Assembly (NCBI GenBank): GCA_024224995.1
Contig: JAAENB010000569.1
Coordinates: 1-15,209, forward strand
Reading direction: 5' to 3'
Length of the DNA stretch: 15,209 nucleotides
Origin: a bacterium
GTDB taxonomy: Bacteria > Spirochaetota > UBA4802 > UBA5550
Position 1 is the first letter of the stretch; each line of letters opens with the position of its first letter. The position numbers and the translations under genes are program-made. Shown in pieces: positions 1 to 6,766 of the stretch. The notes below the pieces were generated by a model, which saw only the letters and a list, made by a program, of their open reading frames with translations, was not told the DNA's origin and searched no databases.

Positions 1-99
1 AATTAGTCCTGTCTTTCCTCCACCCATGTGAAAATACATCGTGTATTGCACATGGGTGTCGCCATCCGTGGCTCCGGTTCCGGAAAGACAGGACTAATT
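1..99. repeat. Nested palindromic element with 18-bp perfect inverted termini
   Basis: Positions 1-18 and 82-99 are perfect reverse complements (one arm begins AATTAGTCCTG). Inside, 21-30 pairs with 49-58 (CACCCATGTG/CACATGGGTG) and 33-38 pairs with 42-47 (AATACA/TGTATT), giving a 16-bp interrupted stem with a 3-nt loop. A small hairpin GCCA/TGGC lies at 61-72. The whole folds as a closed stem with internal branches. The element starts at the window edge, so it could extend left. It may be a small non-autonomous mobile element, a transcription-stopping structure for an off-window gene, or a structured RNA. No transposase is visible nearby. Confidence 0.8.
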
Positions 100-279
100 T
101 CCTGATATCGTATTAATGAGCTAAAAATTTATACTGCTGGCGGGTGAAAGATTCAGAAAAATTTGTAAAAAGATAAGAATAAGATTTTAAAAAAAAATAA
201 AAAAATTATTTGCAAATTTATTTATGGGGATTATTCTTTACTGAAAATATGGTAAAAAAACTTTAAATTTTTATATACA
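100..279. other. AT-rich non-coding gap upstream of the J-domain gene
   Basis: I see no gene here. The stretch has long A runs and a perfect 10-bp palindrome ATTTGCAAAT at 208-217. No convincing -35/-10 pair and no Shine-Dalgarno sequence is visible before the start codon at 280; the bases just upstream are A/T only (TATATA at 272-277). Confidence 0.5.
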
Positions 280-1182
280 ATGAATATTAACCAGTGTTAT
301 AAAATATTGAATCTGCCGCAATCCTCTTCCGATGAAGAGATTGCACACGCTTTTAAGAAGCTGGCTTTGAAGTATCATCCCGACAAGAACCGGGAACGGA
401 TGAAATGGGCTCATGAGGCTATGGTTAAGGTCAACACTGCCTATACCACCGTTATGAGCTATCGCTTTCAAAACCAGCAGCCCGACGCCGATGCCCAAAA
501 CGGCAACGAACCCGATATCAACAATGATATCATGAATGACCTTAAACGTAAAAAAGAACGTGAAACCGAAGACCGGGCGCGGGAAGAGCGGATGGCTGCC
601 GCGCTAAAGGCCAGGCTTGAAAAAGAGCGTGAAATCCTTATTGACCGGTTTATTTCCATTCGCGAGACTTCGAAAGATTCTTTATACCGCTTCTTTCAGT
701 ATAGCCTGTATAAACTTCCTGTTCGTGAAGCAGCTTCAAACCAGGGGATCTACAATCGTATTGTCCGGACTCTGCGGAAATCCTATCATTCAATTAACAA
801 ACTCTCGAAGCAGACAAAGGATCCCGAACTTCTGGAACACTTTTCCGTTTTTTCCAATATGATCTTTAATTTTTACCGGTCTTCCGAATGCCTCAATATT
901 ATTGATTCCTATACCAATCAATATGATGTTGACGCTTACCGGCAATATAAAATGGGTGATGACGCGCTCAATACCGCTCACAAAGAGGTCTTTTTTGAAA
1001 GGCACAACAGGGGGCATTTTAAAACCGATATTTCGGTCTCCTATCTTATACAGGCCATTGATATTCTAAAAAAAACCCTTACCGCCTATCCCAAATCGAC
1101 CTGGCGAATTGAGACAGGCATAAAACTCGAGTACGCGCTGGCGCTAAAAAGATATATGGAACTCTTTTTTAACGAAGATTAA
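280..1182 (+). CDS. J-domain (DnaJ-like) protein with uncharacterised helical C-terminus
   Basis: Residues about 5-60 form a J domain: a helix with Ala/Lys pattern, then the diagnostic HPD motif at 33-35 and a following Lys/Ala-rich helix. J domains dock on and stimulate the ATPase of Hsp70 (DnaK) chaperones. There is no Gly/Phe region, no CXXCXGXG zinc motif and no DnaJ C-terminal domain, so this is a type III J protein and not DnaJ itself. Residues about 86-125 are a highly charged Lys/Arg/Glu helix, probably coiled coil. The rest (126-300) is helical and unrecognised. There is no signal peptide, so it is cytoplasmic. The start lacks a Shine-Dalgarno sequence but gives a complete J domain. 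Its stop codon overlaps the stop codon of the caspase-barrel gene on the other strand. The client or role is unknown. Confidence 0.85.
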   Translation: MNINQCYKILNLPQSSSDEEIAHAFKKLALKYHPDKNRERMKWAHEAMVKVNTAYTTVMSYRFQNQQPDADAQNGNEPDINNDIMNDLKRKKERETEDRAREERMAAALKARLEKEREILIDRFISIRETSKDSLYRFFQYSLYKLPVREAASNQGIYNRIVRTLRKSYHSINKLSKQTKDPELLEHFSVFSNMIFNFYRSSECLNIIDSYTNQYDVDAYRQYKMGDDALNTAHKEVFFERHNRGHFKTDISVSYLIQAIDILKKTLTAYPKSTWRIETGIKLEYALALKRYMELFFNED

Positions 1183-2870
1183 AAGGATACATACGCAACA
1201 ACCAGGGAGGCTGAAAACCCGCGATAATCACTGTCCGAAACTCCGGACATACTAATTCCATTTATATACAGGTACGAAACATCCACTCCTACGCGGAGAA
1301 AATCCGTTACATTCAAATATACGCCAACATGCGGCTCCAGCGCAAAAAACGCAGATCCTTCAACCTGATCGTCTCCTGACCCTACCTTGTACCCTACTCC
1401 ACCTGCCCCGATTATTACCCCTGTTGAAATATTTACGAGGCTGGTTGCGAAAAAATAGTACTCAAACATGAACCCGCCATACCCTATAGACACATCCCGG
1501 TCCGTAGAGTCTACTGTTAGCCTTCTGGAGGTAGTATTGCCGAATCCTCCGGCTCCAAAGACAAATGAATGGTTTAAGATAAGCCCTCCCCTGGTTCCCA
1601 GAAGGAAAGTATTCTCTCCGCCAAGCCGTCCATATCGAGGAATAAGGGCTCCATACCAGTTAAATGAATATTTATCTTTATCCACCATGTCCATGAGGAC
1701 TTTTCGTTCTTTTTCCTTCTTTTCTTCGTCCTCTTTCTCGTCCTTATTCACCGGAGTATCTCCCCTGGCTACGGTCGACTCCCGGTTAATTTTTTTAAAA
1801 TTATTATACGCCAGCAGGGAGCGTTTTCCCTTCTGTAGAGTGATTCCGGCTTCATAGACATTTCGTCCCTTTTTATTAACGATCCGGTATTTTCCATGCT
1901 CCAGTGCCAATTCCATATTACGGCCATAGGCTTTATGCAGTTCCGCGATGAGAACATTATCGCTGTCGTGAATAAAAAGCTTGCCGTGAATATTCCGGTG
2001 AACAACAAGCCCTGCCGAACTCTCGCGTACATTGGTAAGGATCACATCACCGGTTCCGGTCATTTGTATATTATAATTGGGATGCTGCGGCCCGCTCATG
2101 GTTTTCTCGGTCCGGGTAAGTGTTTCATTATAGGCATATTGATACGCCTCATTTAACGTAATCCGTCCATCCTGGGTCACGTCTGCCGCTCCCCTGAGTC
2201 CAGACAGGAGATAATAGGTAAAAAATGATCCCTTTATACGGTCCGATTCCTGGGACGCTTCATCTGAAGAGCTGGAACTCATAAAGGCGTATCCTTTCAT
2301 GTCGTACGAGGAGTCGACTAAAAAAGGAGCCCGGCGTTTTCCTCCTTTTATACGGGTAAACGCCCCTGAGGAGCAGGAATCGAGGATAGCGATCTTTACA
2401 TCCGCGGGTACGGCATCAATAAATTTCTTGATCTCTTTATAAAAGATCTTTTCATTTCCCAGGAGTATTCCTTCTTCATCGGAATGGCCGGAATAATAAA
2501 AAACAAGCTCCGCTTTTACTGATTGTGATTTTGCCCCGGCTATTTTCCGGCGGATCTTTCGCGCTGCTGAAAAGAAATTCCTTCTGTCGGGATCGAAAAG
2601 CAGGAGCCCGTCTTTGCGGTGAACTCCTCCCATGTCGTGCAGTACATTCATAACGGAATTCGCGTCCGACACCGCGTACCGGAGCCGTTCTCTTGAATAG
2701 CCGCCATTATTAGCTCCCACCACCATTGCAAACCGGTGAATAGCAGTAAGCTTTTTTTTCGCCGGAAGGGGTTTTTCCGCGAACAGAACTATAGAAAAAA
2801 CCACACACAAAAACACGAATAAGGGTAATGGTTTAATTATTATCAATCTTTTGCGTCTTATTTTCAGCAT
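1179..2870 (-). CDS. Exported caspase-like (C14) protease fused to an outer-membrane-type beta-barrel
   Basis: This 563-residue protein starts with a basic stretch and a hydrophobic segment (about 13-31), read as a signal peptide or anchor. Residues about 44-275 are a caspase/metacaspase-like domain with both dyad residues: His129 in YYSGHS and Cys166 in LDSCSSGA. An EF-hand-like loop follows at 230-241 (D..QDGRI....E), common in bacterial members. Residues about 285-355 look like a PEGA-type beta-sandwich, then a charged linker (about 370-400). Residues 400-563 are Gly- and aromatic-rich alternating strands ending in Phe, homologous to the two stand-alone barrels upstream. The start has a good ribosome site (AGAGGGAGAAA). 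It lies 45 nt after the anti-sigma-like gene, probably as the last gene of that operon. I infer that the protease faces the periplasm, tethered to the outer membrane. Its substrate is unknown. Confidence 0.85.
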   Translation of the reverse strand: MLKIRRKRLIIIKPLPLFVFLCVVFSIVLFAEKPLPAKKKLTAIHRFAMVVGANNGGYSRERLRYAVSDANSVMNVLHDMGGVHRKDGLLLFDPDRRNFFSAARKIRRKIAGAKSQSVKAELVFYYSGHSDEEGILLGNEKIFYKEIKKFIDAVPADVKIAILDSCSSGAFTRIKGGKRRAPFLVDSSYDMKGYAFMSSSSSDEASQESDRIKGSFFTYYLLSGLRGAADVTQDGRITLNEAYQYAYNETLTRTEKTMSGPQHPNYNIQMTGTGDVILTNVRESSAGLVVHRNIHGKLFIHDSDNVLIAELHKAYGRNMELALEHGKYRIVNKKGRNVYEAGITLQKGKRSLLAYNNFKKINRESTVARGDTPVNKDEKEDEEKKEKERKVLMDMVDKDKYSFNWYGALIPRYGRLGGENTFLLGTRGGLILNHSFVFGAGGFGNTTSRRLTVDSTDRDVSIGYGGFMFEYYFFATSLVNISTGVIIGAGGVGYKVGSGDDQVEGSAFFALEPHVGVYLNVTDFLRVGVDVSYLYINGISMSGVSDSDYRGFSASLVVAYVSF

Positions 2871-2915
2871 ATACTTTCTCCCTCTCAGCTGTTTTTTGCA
2901 GCAGGGATCTTTCTC

Positions 2916-3743
2916 TTATTTTTTAAACACCGTAATGGATTGCTGTTCCACTTGATCTAACGGGATCTCTTCTTTTAATATAGTATCTTTTGAGGAACGG
3001 GCAAATTTTTCTGCTGCTTTTGCCAGCTCCCGCGCATTAATTTCAACACGGGATGTTATAAAAAAGAACCGTTCAAAATCCGGTGCGTCATCAAGTTCAT
3101 AGGAATTTGGTAAAACATGCTTTTTGTTTATTTCAAGTTCCGTGGAGCCTGTTTCCGAAGCGGGATAGTGCAGCGTTACCGCCTTTCGCCCGTCAATTGA
3201 AAGAATAACGCCATAGTGGGCTTTTACCGAAATATAGGCCAGCTGCAGCAGGTCTTTTTCTTTTACCTGCGCCCCGGTTTTAAGCCGCTCTTTTCCTGCC
3301 GCGCTTTTCCGGTAAATAAAAAAACGGGTGCTTCCTTTAAGCCGGATTCTTTCATGCTGGTTCCCATTGTCCCTGGAAGGTATTGTTCCGGTTCCGGGAA
3401 GAAACAAAACAAACGCGATTACCACTGCTCCTAATGAAAATACCGGGAAAATGAAATTCTTGAATAAAACCATGGGATTTCTGCCCGGTGTTTTTTCATT
3501 CCCGTCTTTCCGTCTCTTTTCTTTTTCACTGGTTTCATACAGCCGTCCCACACTGCCGGCAACAAGACCGGGCGGATATTTCTCCAGGATCTCCCTGTTT
3601 GACTGTTCTATTTGTTCAAACCGTTTTTGTATTTCTCTATCATTTTCAAGGAGCTGCTCGATCTCTTTCATCCTGCCGGCAGGAAGTTCCCGGAGATAGT
3701 ATTGCTCTAACTGTAGATCGGAAACATACTCTTTTGCCATCAT
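2916..3743 (-). CDS. Transmembrane anti-sigma-like protein with periplasmic DUF4384-like domain
   Basis: This 275-residue protein has three parts. Residues 1-60 form a helical, charged N-terminus shaped like an anti-sigma domain (short helices, 'YYLREL..GRMKEIEQ'), but without the His/Cys ligands of zinc-binding anti-sigma factors. A single hydrophobic segment lies at about 98-117. Residues about 132-248 form a domain with the pattern of DUF4384-type modules (GSTRFFIYR...GAQVKEKDLLQLAY...ILSIDGRKAVTLHYP). The start ATG overlaps the sigma-factor stop (ATGA), with AAGGAG upstream, which implies translational coupling. From context it should hold the sigma factor at the inner membrane and sense a periplasmic signal. 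DUF4384-type domains are known next to, or fused with, bacterial caspase-like proteins, which matches the downstream gene. The anti-sigma role is inferred from position and architecture, not from a recognised zinc motif. Confidence 0.75.
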   Translation of the reverse strand: MMAKEYVSDLQLEQYYLRELPAGRMKEIEQLLENDREIQKRFEQIEQSNREILEKYPPGLVAGSVGRLYETSEKEKRRKDGNEKTPGRNPMVLFKNFIFPVFSLGAVVIAFVLFLPGTGTIPSRDNGNQHERIRLKGSTRFFIYRKSAAGKERLKTGAQVKEKDLLQLAYISVKAHYGVILSIDGRKAVTLHYPASETGSTELEINKKHVLPNSYELDDAPDFERFFFITSRVEINARELAKAAEKFARSSKDTILKEEIPLDQVEQQSITVFKK

Positions 3744-4222
3744 TGCATCTCCTTTATATTTTGTGCTCGTTCTTTTAATTTTTTCAACCGTTTCCGGACT
3801 CCTGAAACGGAAAGTCCCGATTCCCGCGCCACCTGTTCCAGGGTCATTCCATCGACAAAATGCATTACCGCGATTTTCCTGGTTGATGTCTGCTCATTTT
3901 TAAAAATTCTGTCCAGAAGCTCACTATTGATTATTTTCTCTTCTGTTTCATCATAGCTCGCGATATTAAGAAGCAGATCTTCTCCTTCGGAAACAGGGGC
4001 TCTTCTGTTGGACCGGATCATATTCAGGCACACGTTTGTGGCCATTGTATAGAGGAGACTTGAGGGATATTCCCCTTTAAGACGTTTTTTGCTTGATATG
4101 AGCCTCACAAAAACCTCCTGCATTGCGTCAAATGACAGCTCTTCATCTTTTAGTAAAAACCGGCATCTTCTGAGCACCATTGGACCATACTGTTCGTAAT
4201 ACTCTTCGACATTGATATCCAT
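3740..4222 (-). CDS. ECF-family RNA polymerase sigma factor
   Basis: At 160 residues this has the usual ECF length. Region 2 spans about 7-70, with the core-binding/-10 recognition helix 'FDAMQEVFVRLI' (31-42) and a DNA-melting segment ending 'ATNVCLNMIRSNRR'. A variable linker follows, then region 4 (about 101-152) with a helix-turn-helix 'MTLEQVARESGLSVSGVRKRL' at 126-146. It should direct RNA polymerase to a small promoter set in response to an envelope signal relayed by the membrane protein encoded next. The ribosome site AGAGGAAT precedes the start. It is the first gene of a three-gene operon (sigma, anti-sigma-like, caspase-barrel). A candidate autoregulatory promoter lies about 30 nt upstream of the start codon. 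There is no C-terminal extension. Confidence 0.93.
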   Translation of the reverse strand: MDINVEEYYEQYGPMVLRRCRFLLKDEELSFDAMQEVFVRLISSKKRLKGEYPSSLLYTMATNVCLNMIRSNRRAPVSEGEDLLLNIASYDETEEKIINSELLDRIFKNEQTSTRKIAVMHFVDGMTLEQVARESGLSVSGVRKRLKKLKERAQNIKEMQ

Positions 4223-4252
4223 TCAGCATTCCTCTATCTGCCTATTAATTAT

Positions 4253-4280
4253 AACACCGGGAATGGCCCGGGGTGTCACC
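4253..4280 (-). promoter_or_regulatory. Candidate ECF-type promoter of the sigma operon
   Basis: Read on the minus strand: GGTGACAC (4280-4273), 13 nt, CGGTGTT (4259-4253), ending 30 nt before the sigma start codon. Nearly the same pair with a 12-nt gap stands upstream of the barrel gene at 5870. The spacing fits an ECF -35/-10 pair and suggests autoregulation. The motif also overlaps an imperfect inverted repeat (ACACC...GGTGT), so an operator is an alternative. Confidence 0.5.
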
Positions 4281-4298
4281 TTTGGGTGAATTTTTTTT
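4276..4298 (+). terminator. Short hairpin plus T-run on the plus strand
   Basis: TCACC (4276-4280), loop TTTG, GGTGA (4285-4289), then A and eight T. This is shaped like an intrinsic terminator on the plus strand, yet no plus-strand gene feeds into it. It overlaps the -35-like part of the sigma promoter. It could stop antisense transcription into the sigma gene region or be chance. Confidence 0.3.
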
Positions 4299-4326
4299 AT
4301 TTTTTTACCCTCACCACTGTAAGAGC

Positions 4327-4384
4327 AAAAATAAAACGGCGACTAAAACCGCATCCGTACACCGGACCCGGTCTCACTCGCCGT
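4327..4384 (-). terminator. Intrinsic terminator of the 215-residue barrel gene
   Basis: On the minus strand, ACGGCGA (4384-4378) pairs with TCGCCGT (4342-4336). An inner ACCGG/CCGGT hairpin (4372-4361) lies in the loop, and TTTTATTTTT follows. It starts 36 nt after the stop codon at 4421, which separates this barrel gene from the sigma operon. The loop is long, so efficiency is uncertain. Confidence 0.55.
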
Positions 4385-4420
4385 GCTTACTGCAATTTCA
4401 AAAATATATAATAACTGTTT

Positions 4421-5068
4421 TTAAAAAGCTCCAAAAGCAAAGACTATATGCCCGGAAAATCCCCGGTAATTTGAGTCGGAGACTCCTGCCGTGTCAATTC
4501 CCCGGACAAAGCGGTATGCCGCTCCTATGCCCACTCGAAAAAATTCCGTTACATTAAGAAAAAGATTTATTTCCGGCTCCATAACAAAAAAAGCCGAACT
4601 GTCGGAGCTGCCTCCGTCTACTTTATAATAGATCCCTCCTGCTCCCGTAAGCAATCCCAGGGAAAGGTGAACGATTTGCTTTGGAAAAAAATAATACTCA
4701 CACATAAATCCTCCGTATCCCAGGTATACATGGCCTTCTCCGGAATTAATTCCCCGTTTATGTGATCCCGGGTATCCGCAGCCGCCGGCTCCCAGAACCA
4801 GTTTCCTGTTGAGTATGAAGCCGCCCCGGGCTCCGGCCAGGAGGCCGTTTATATTGCCAAATTGCCCATACCGGACTACCGGTGCCGCGTACCAGGAGTA
4901 ATCCATTTCTCCGGGGTCTACAAGTGTGGCAATTTTATCATTTTTATCAATTTCATCAGTCTTTTCGTTTTTTTCTGTTCCCGTATCCTGAGCAAATGCT
5001 GAAATTGAAAAAAATAAAATTGAACATATACAAAACAGGATCGCAATTGAAATCTTAGTTAATTTCAT
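4421..5068 (-). CDS. Exported outer-membrane-type beta-barrel protein, paralogue 1
   Basis: This 215-residue protein has a clear signal peptide (Lys4/5, hydrophobic core about 6-22, cleavage near AFA-Q27) and a short acidic linker (about 30-48). Its barrel-like domain contains 'YSWYAAPVVRYGQFG', 'GARGGFILNRKLVLGAGG', 'YGGFMCEYYFF', 'EPEINLFLNVTEFFRVGIG' and 'SNYRGFSGHIVFAFGAF'. The order and sequence match the C-terminal 165 residues of the caspase fusion and paralogue 2. The final Phe suits insertion by the BAM machinery. The ribosome site GGTGGAGA precedes the start. It appears monocistronic: a hairpin lies upstream (5112-5156) and a terminator downstream. Part of the ECF -35-like motif (GGTGACA, 5186-5180) lies upstream, but I could not find a matching -10. 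The function is unknown; a partner or sensor for the caspase-barrel protein is an inference. Confidence 0.8.
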   Translation of the reverse strand: MKLTKISIAILFCICSILFFSISAFAQDTGTEKNEKTDEIDKNDKIATLVDPGEMDYSWYAAPVVRYGQFGNINGLLAGARGGFILNRKLVLGAGGCGYPGSHKRGINSGEGHVYLGYGGFMCEYYFFPKQIVHLSLGLLTGAGGIYYKVDGGSSDSSAFFVMEPEINLFLNVTEFFRVGIGAAYRFVRGIDTAGVSDSNYRGFSGHIVFAFGAF

Positions 5069-5111
5069 GTTTATTCTCCACCCTATATCACCATAAAATC
5101 AGTCCCGAAAC

Positions 5112-5156
5112 AAGTAATCCCGATACCAATTTCTTATAAATGGTCCGGGATTACTT
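5112..5156. repeat. Long hairpin between the two barrel genes
   Basis: AAGTAATCCCG (5112-5122) is the perfect reverse complement of 5146-5156. ACCA/TGGT (5125-5128 and 5141-5144) extends the stem after a small bulge, with a 12-nt AT loop. It sits 58 nt after the stop of the upstream barrel gene and 43 nt before the start of the next. It could terminate the first gene, although no strong U-tract follows, or act in the 5' UTR of the second. Confidence 0.65.
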
Positions 5157-5213
5157 AATTTTAATGGTAAGGCCTGTTTTGTCACCTCTTTTTTTTGAAA
5201 GAGAGGCTGCTTA

Positions 5214-5870
5214 CTAGAACCATCCAAAAGCGAACATTACTGACGCGGAAAAGCCGCGAATATCGCTGTTGGACAATCCATCGGAATCTACTCCGTTTAC
5301 ATACCGGTATGATCCACCCACACCGATCCGGGCAAATCTTGTTACATTGACAAAAAGATTTACTTCCGGTTCCACTACAAAGAAACCGTCTGCTGTATGC
5401 TTTAATGAATCATCATTTGCGTTATCTTCGGCGAATACGATTCCACCACCGCCAACGAGCACGCCTGCCTGTAGATGAAACAAGCTCTTGGGGAAAAAGT
5501 AATATTCGATTAATGCTCCGCCATATCCCATATACATATTCGGCTTGTCCCCGGTATATCCGCCTGCTACGATCTCCCGTCTTTTGGTAGGATACGCTAT
5601 TCCATAACAGCCAGCGCCAAGTACCAGGTTCTCATTGATAATCAGTCCGCCTCTTCCTCCGGCAAGCCAGGCGTATTGCTCCCCGATCTTTGAAAAACGG
5701 ACTACCGGCGCTCCATAACCGGAAAAAGTATACTCTTCATCGTTAAAAATGGTCGATGGTTTTTCCCGTGTATCTTCCACTGCCCCTTCTTCCTGAGCCC
5801 ATAATGCCGCTGCCATAGTACACATAAAGAATACCGCTGTTATTATCAATAATCCCTTTTTTGCTTTCAT
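5214..5870 (-). CDS. Exported outer-membrane-type beta-barrel protein, paralogue 2
   Basis: I start this 218-residue protein at the ATG at 5870, not at an in-frame ATG 66 nt further upstream. AAGGAG lies 6 nt before this codon, and the protein then begins with a classic signal peptide (MKAKKGLL, hydrophobic core, cleavage near LWA-Q). The mature part has the same barrel pattern as paralogue 1 and the caspase fusion: 'YTFSGYGAPVVRF', 'GGRGGLIINENLVLGAG', 'YMGYGGALIEYYFFPKSL', 'VEPEVNLFVNVTRFARIGVG', 'RGFSASVMFAFGWF'. The C-terminal Phe fits an outer-membrane barrel. A candidate ECF promoter lies about 93 nt upstream, so it may belong to the regulon of the sigma factor encoded downstream. It is divergent from the 6060 gene. 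The function is unknown. Confidence 0.8.
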   Translation of the reverse strand: MKAKKGLLIITAVFFMCTMAAALWAQEEGAVEDTREKPSTIFNDEEYTFSGYGAPVVRFSKIGEQYAWLAGGRGGLIINENLVLGAGCYGIAYPTKRREIVAGGYTGDKPNMYMGYGGALIEYYFFPKSLFHLQAGVLVGGGGIVFAEDNANDDSLKHTADGFFVVEPEVNLFVNVTRFARIGVGGSYRYVNGVDSDGLSNSDIRGFSASVMFAFGWF

Positions 5871-5962
5871 CGTCATCTCCTTGATTGGGGTTACATCTTT
5901 CTGTGATATACCCCCGGTTTTTAAAAGAACCTGCATATTCTCATTTGCAGTCTAATAAATGA

Positions 5963-5989
5963 AACACCGGAGAGTATAAAAGTGTTACC
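5963..5989 (-). promoter_or_regulatory. Candidate ECF-type promoter of barrel paralogue 2
   Basis: On the minus strand: GGTAACAC (5989-5982), 12 nt, CGGTGTT (5969-5963). This matches the pair before the sigma gene (GGTGACAC, 13 nt, CGGTGTT). It lies in the divergent gap 5871-6059 and would leave a 5' UTR of roughly 85 nt. The plus strand shows the mirror image AACACC...GTGTT, so a dyad operator cannot be excluded. Confidence 0.5.
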
Positions 5990-6059
5990 CTGAGAGCGAT
6001 TTTTCCTGTTTTTTCTCTATTTTTTTATAATTTTCCCTGTTTTTTCCCGATAATAAAAT

Positions 6060-6752
6060 ATGAAACTCAAAATAGTATTTATATTATTCATATCGCTGAT
6101 ATTACTCATATTGGCTGCCACCCTTTCCGGGGAAGACTATCAGTACCAGTATTTCTCAAAAGAAAAGGACAAATACGTCCCTTTTTCCGATTATATTCCC
6201 CGGTACCGGCGTCATATGCAGACGGTTCCTCATTTTCTTGAGGATTATTATGAACTCTATGGGATGAAGCAGCACTACAATGAAAATTCCCTGAGAGCAA
6301 ACATTGCCCGGATGAAAACCGCTCTCAGCCGCAAATTCAGGCATCCGTCTATGGCCCTGGTCCGGGTTGATTCGGACAAAGAATATCTCAAATACCGGAA
6401 TCTTATGTTTATGCACATTAACCTGCTTATTATGCGGAATTATCTTAAAATTGGTTCCCGCTACGATATGAAACGGCTTCATTTTTACAGCAGGAACTAC
6501 GCTGAAGATATCAGCAAGAGTCTTGTTATCGCTGAGAAACATTATAAAGAGGCCATGCCTTACTGGAAAAAAGCCAAACGCTACGCGCAAAAAGCCAGCC
6601 GTATAAAGATTACTACGGATATGGGATACATTGAATCGGAGCGGTTTTCCATTATTAACAAAGATCTTAACTATGAAAACATCATTAAAAATCACATACG
6701 GAAAGTCGGCAGGAAGAAGCAAAAATTAAGCCGATATCTTAATGAGAAATAG
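6060..6752 (+). CDS. Exported basic helical protein of unknown function
   Basis: I do not recognise this 230-residue protein. It has an N-terminal signal peptide or anchor (MKLKIVF, then an Ile/Leu-rich core to about residue 22, possible cleavage near LSG-E). The rest is mainly helical and rich in Lys, Arg and Tyr, especially the Tyr-rich 27-70 and the Lys/Arg-rich 165-230, giving a high predicted pI. There are no repeats, Cys pairs or catalytic motifs. No Shine-Dalgarno sequence is obvious; the leader is AT-rich, with a TATAAT at 6026-6031 as a weak -10 candidate. The nitroreductase gene begins 14 nt after its stop, so the two are probably co-transcribed, although a functional link is not evident. 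It is divergent from barrel paralogue 2. A periplasmic location is likely. Confidence 0.7.
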   Translation: MKLKIVFILFISLILLILAATLSGEDYQYQYFSKEKDKYVPFSDYIPRYRRHMQTVPHFLEDYYELYGMKQHYNENSLRANIARMKTALSRKFRHPSMALVRVDSDKEYLKYRNLMFMHINLLIMRNYLKIGSRYDMKRLHFYSRNYAEDISKSLVIAEKHYKEAMPYWKKAKRYAQKASRIKITTDMGYIESERFSIINKDLNYENIIKNHIRKVGRKKQKLSRYLNEK

Positions 6753-6766
6753 GAGCCAGGAAAACC

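Noticed and set aside
4276..4298. Reading the plus-strand hairpin/T-run as a terminator for a plus-strand gene.
   Set aside because: No plus-strand gene lies upstream between 1183 and 4275. It is kept only as a low-confidence structure.
5871..5936. Upstream ATG extending barrel paralogue 2 by 22 residues.
   Set aside because: The extension would bury the signal peptide. The internal ATG at 5870 has AAGGAG at good spacing.
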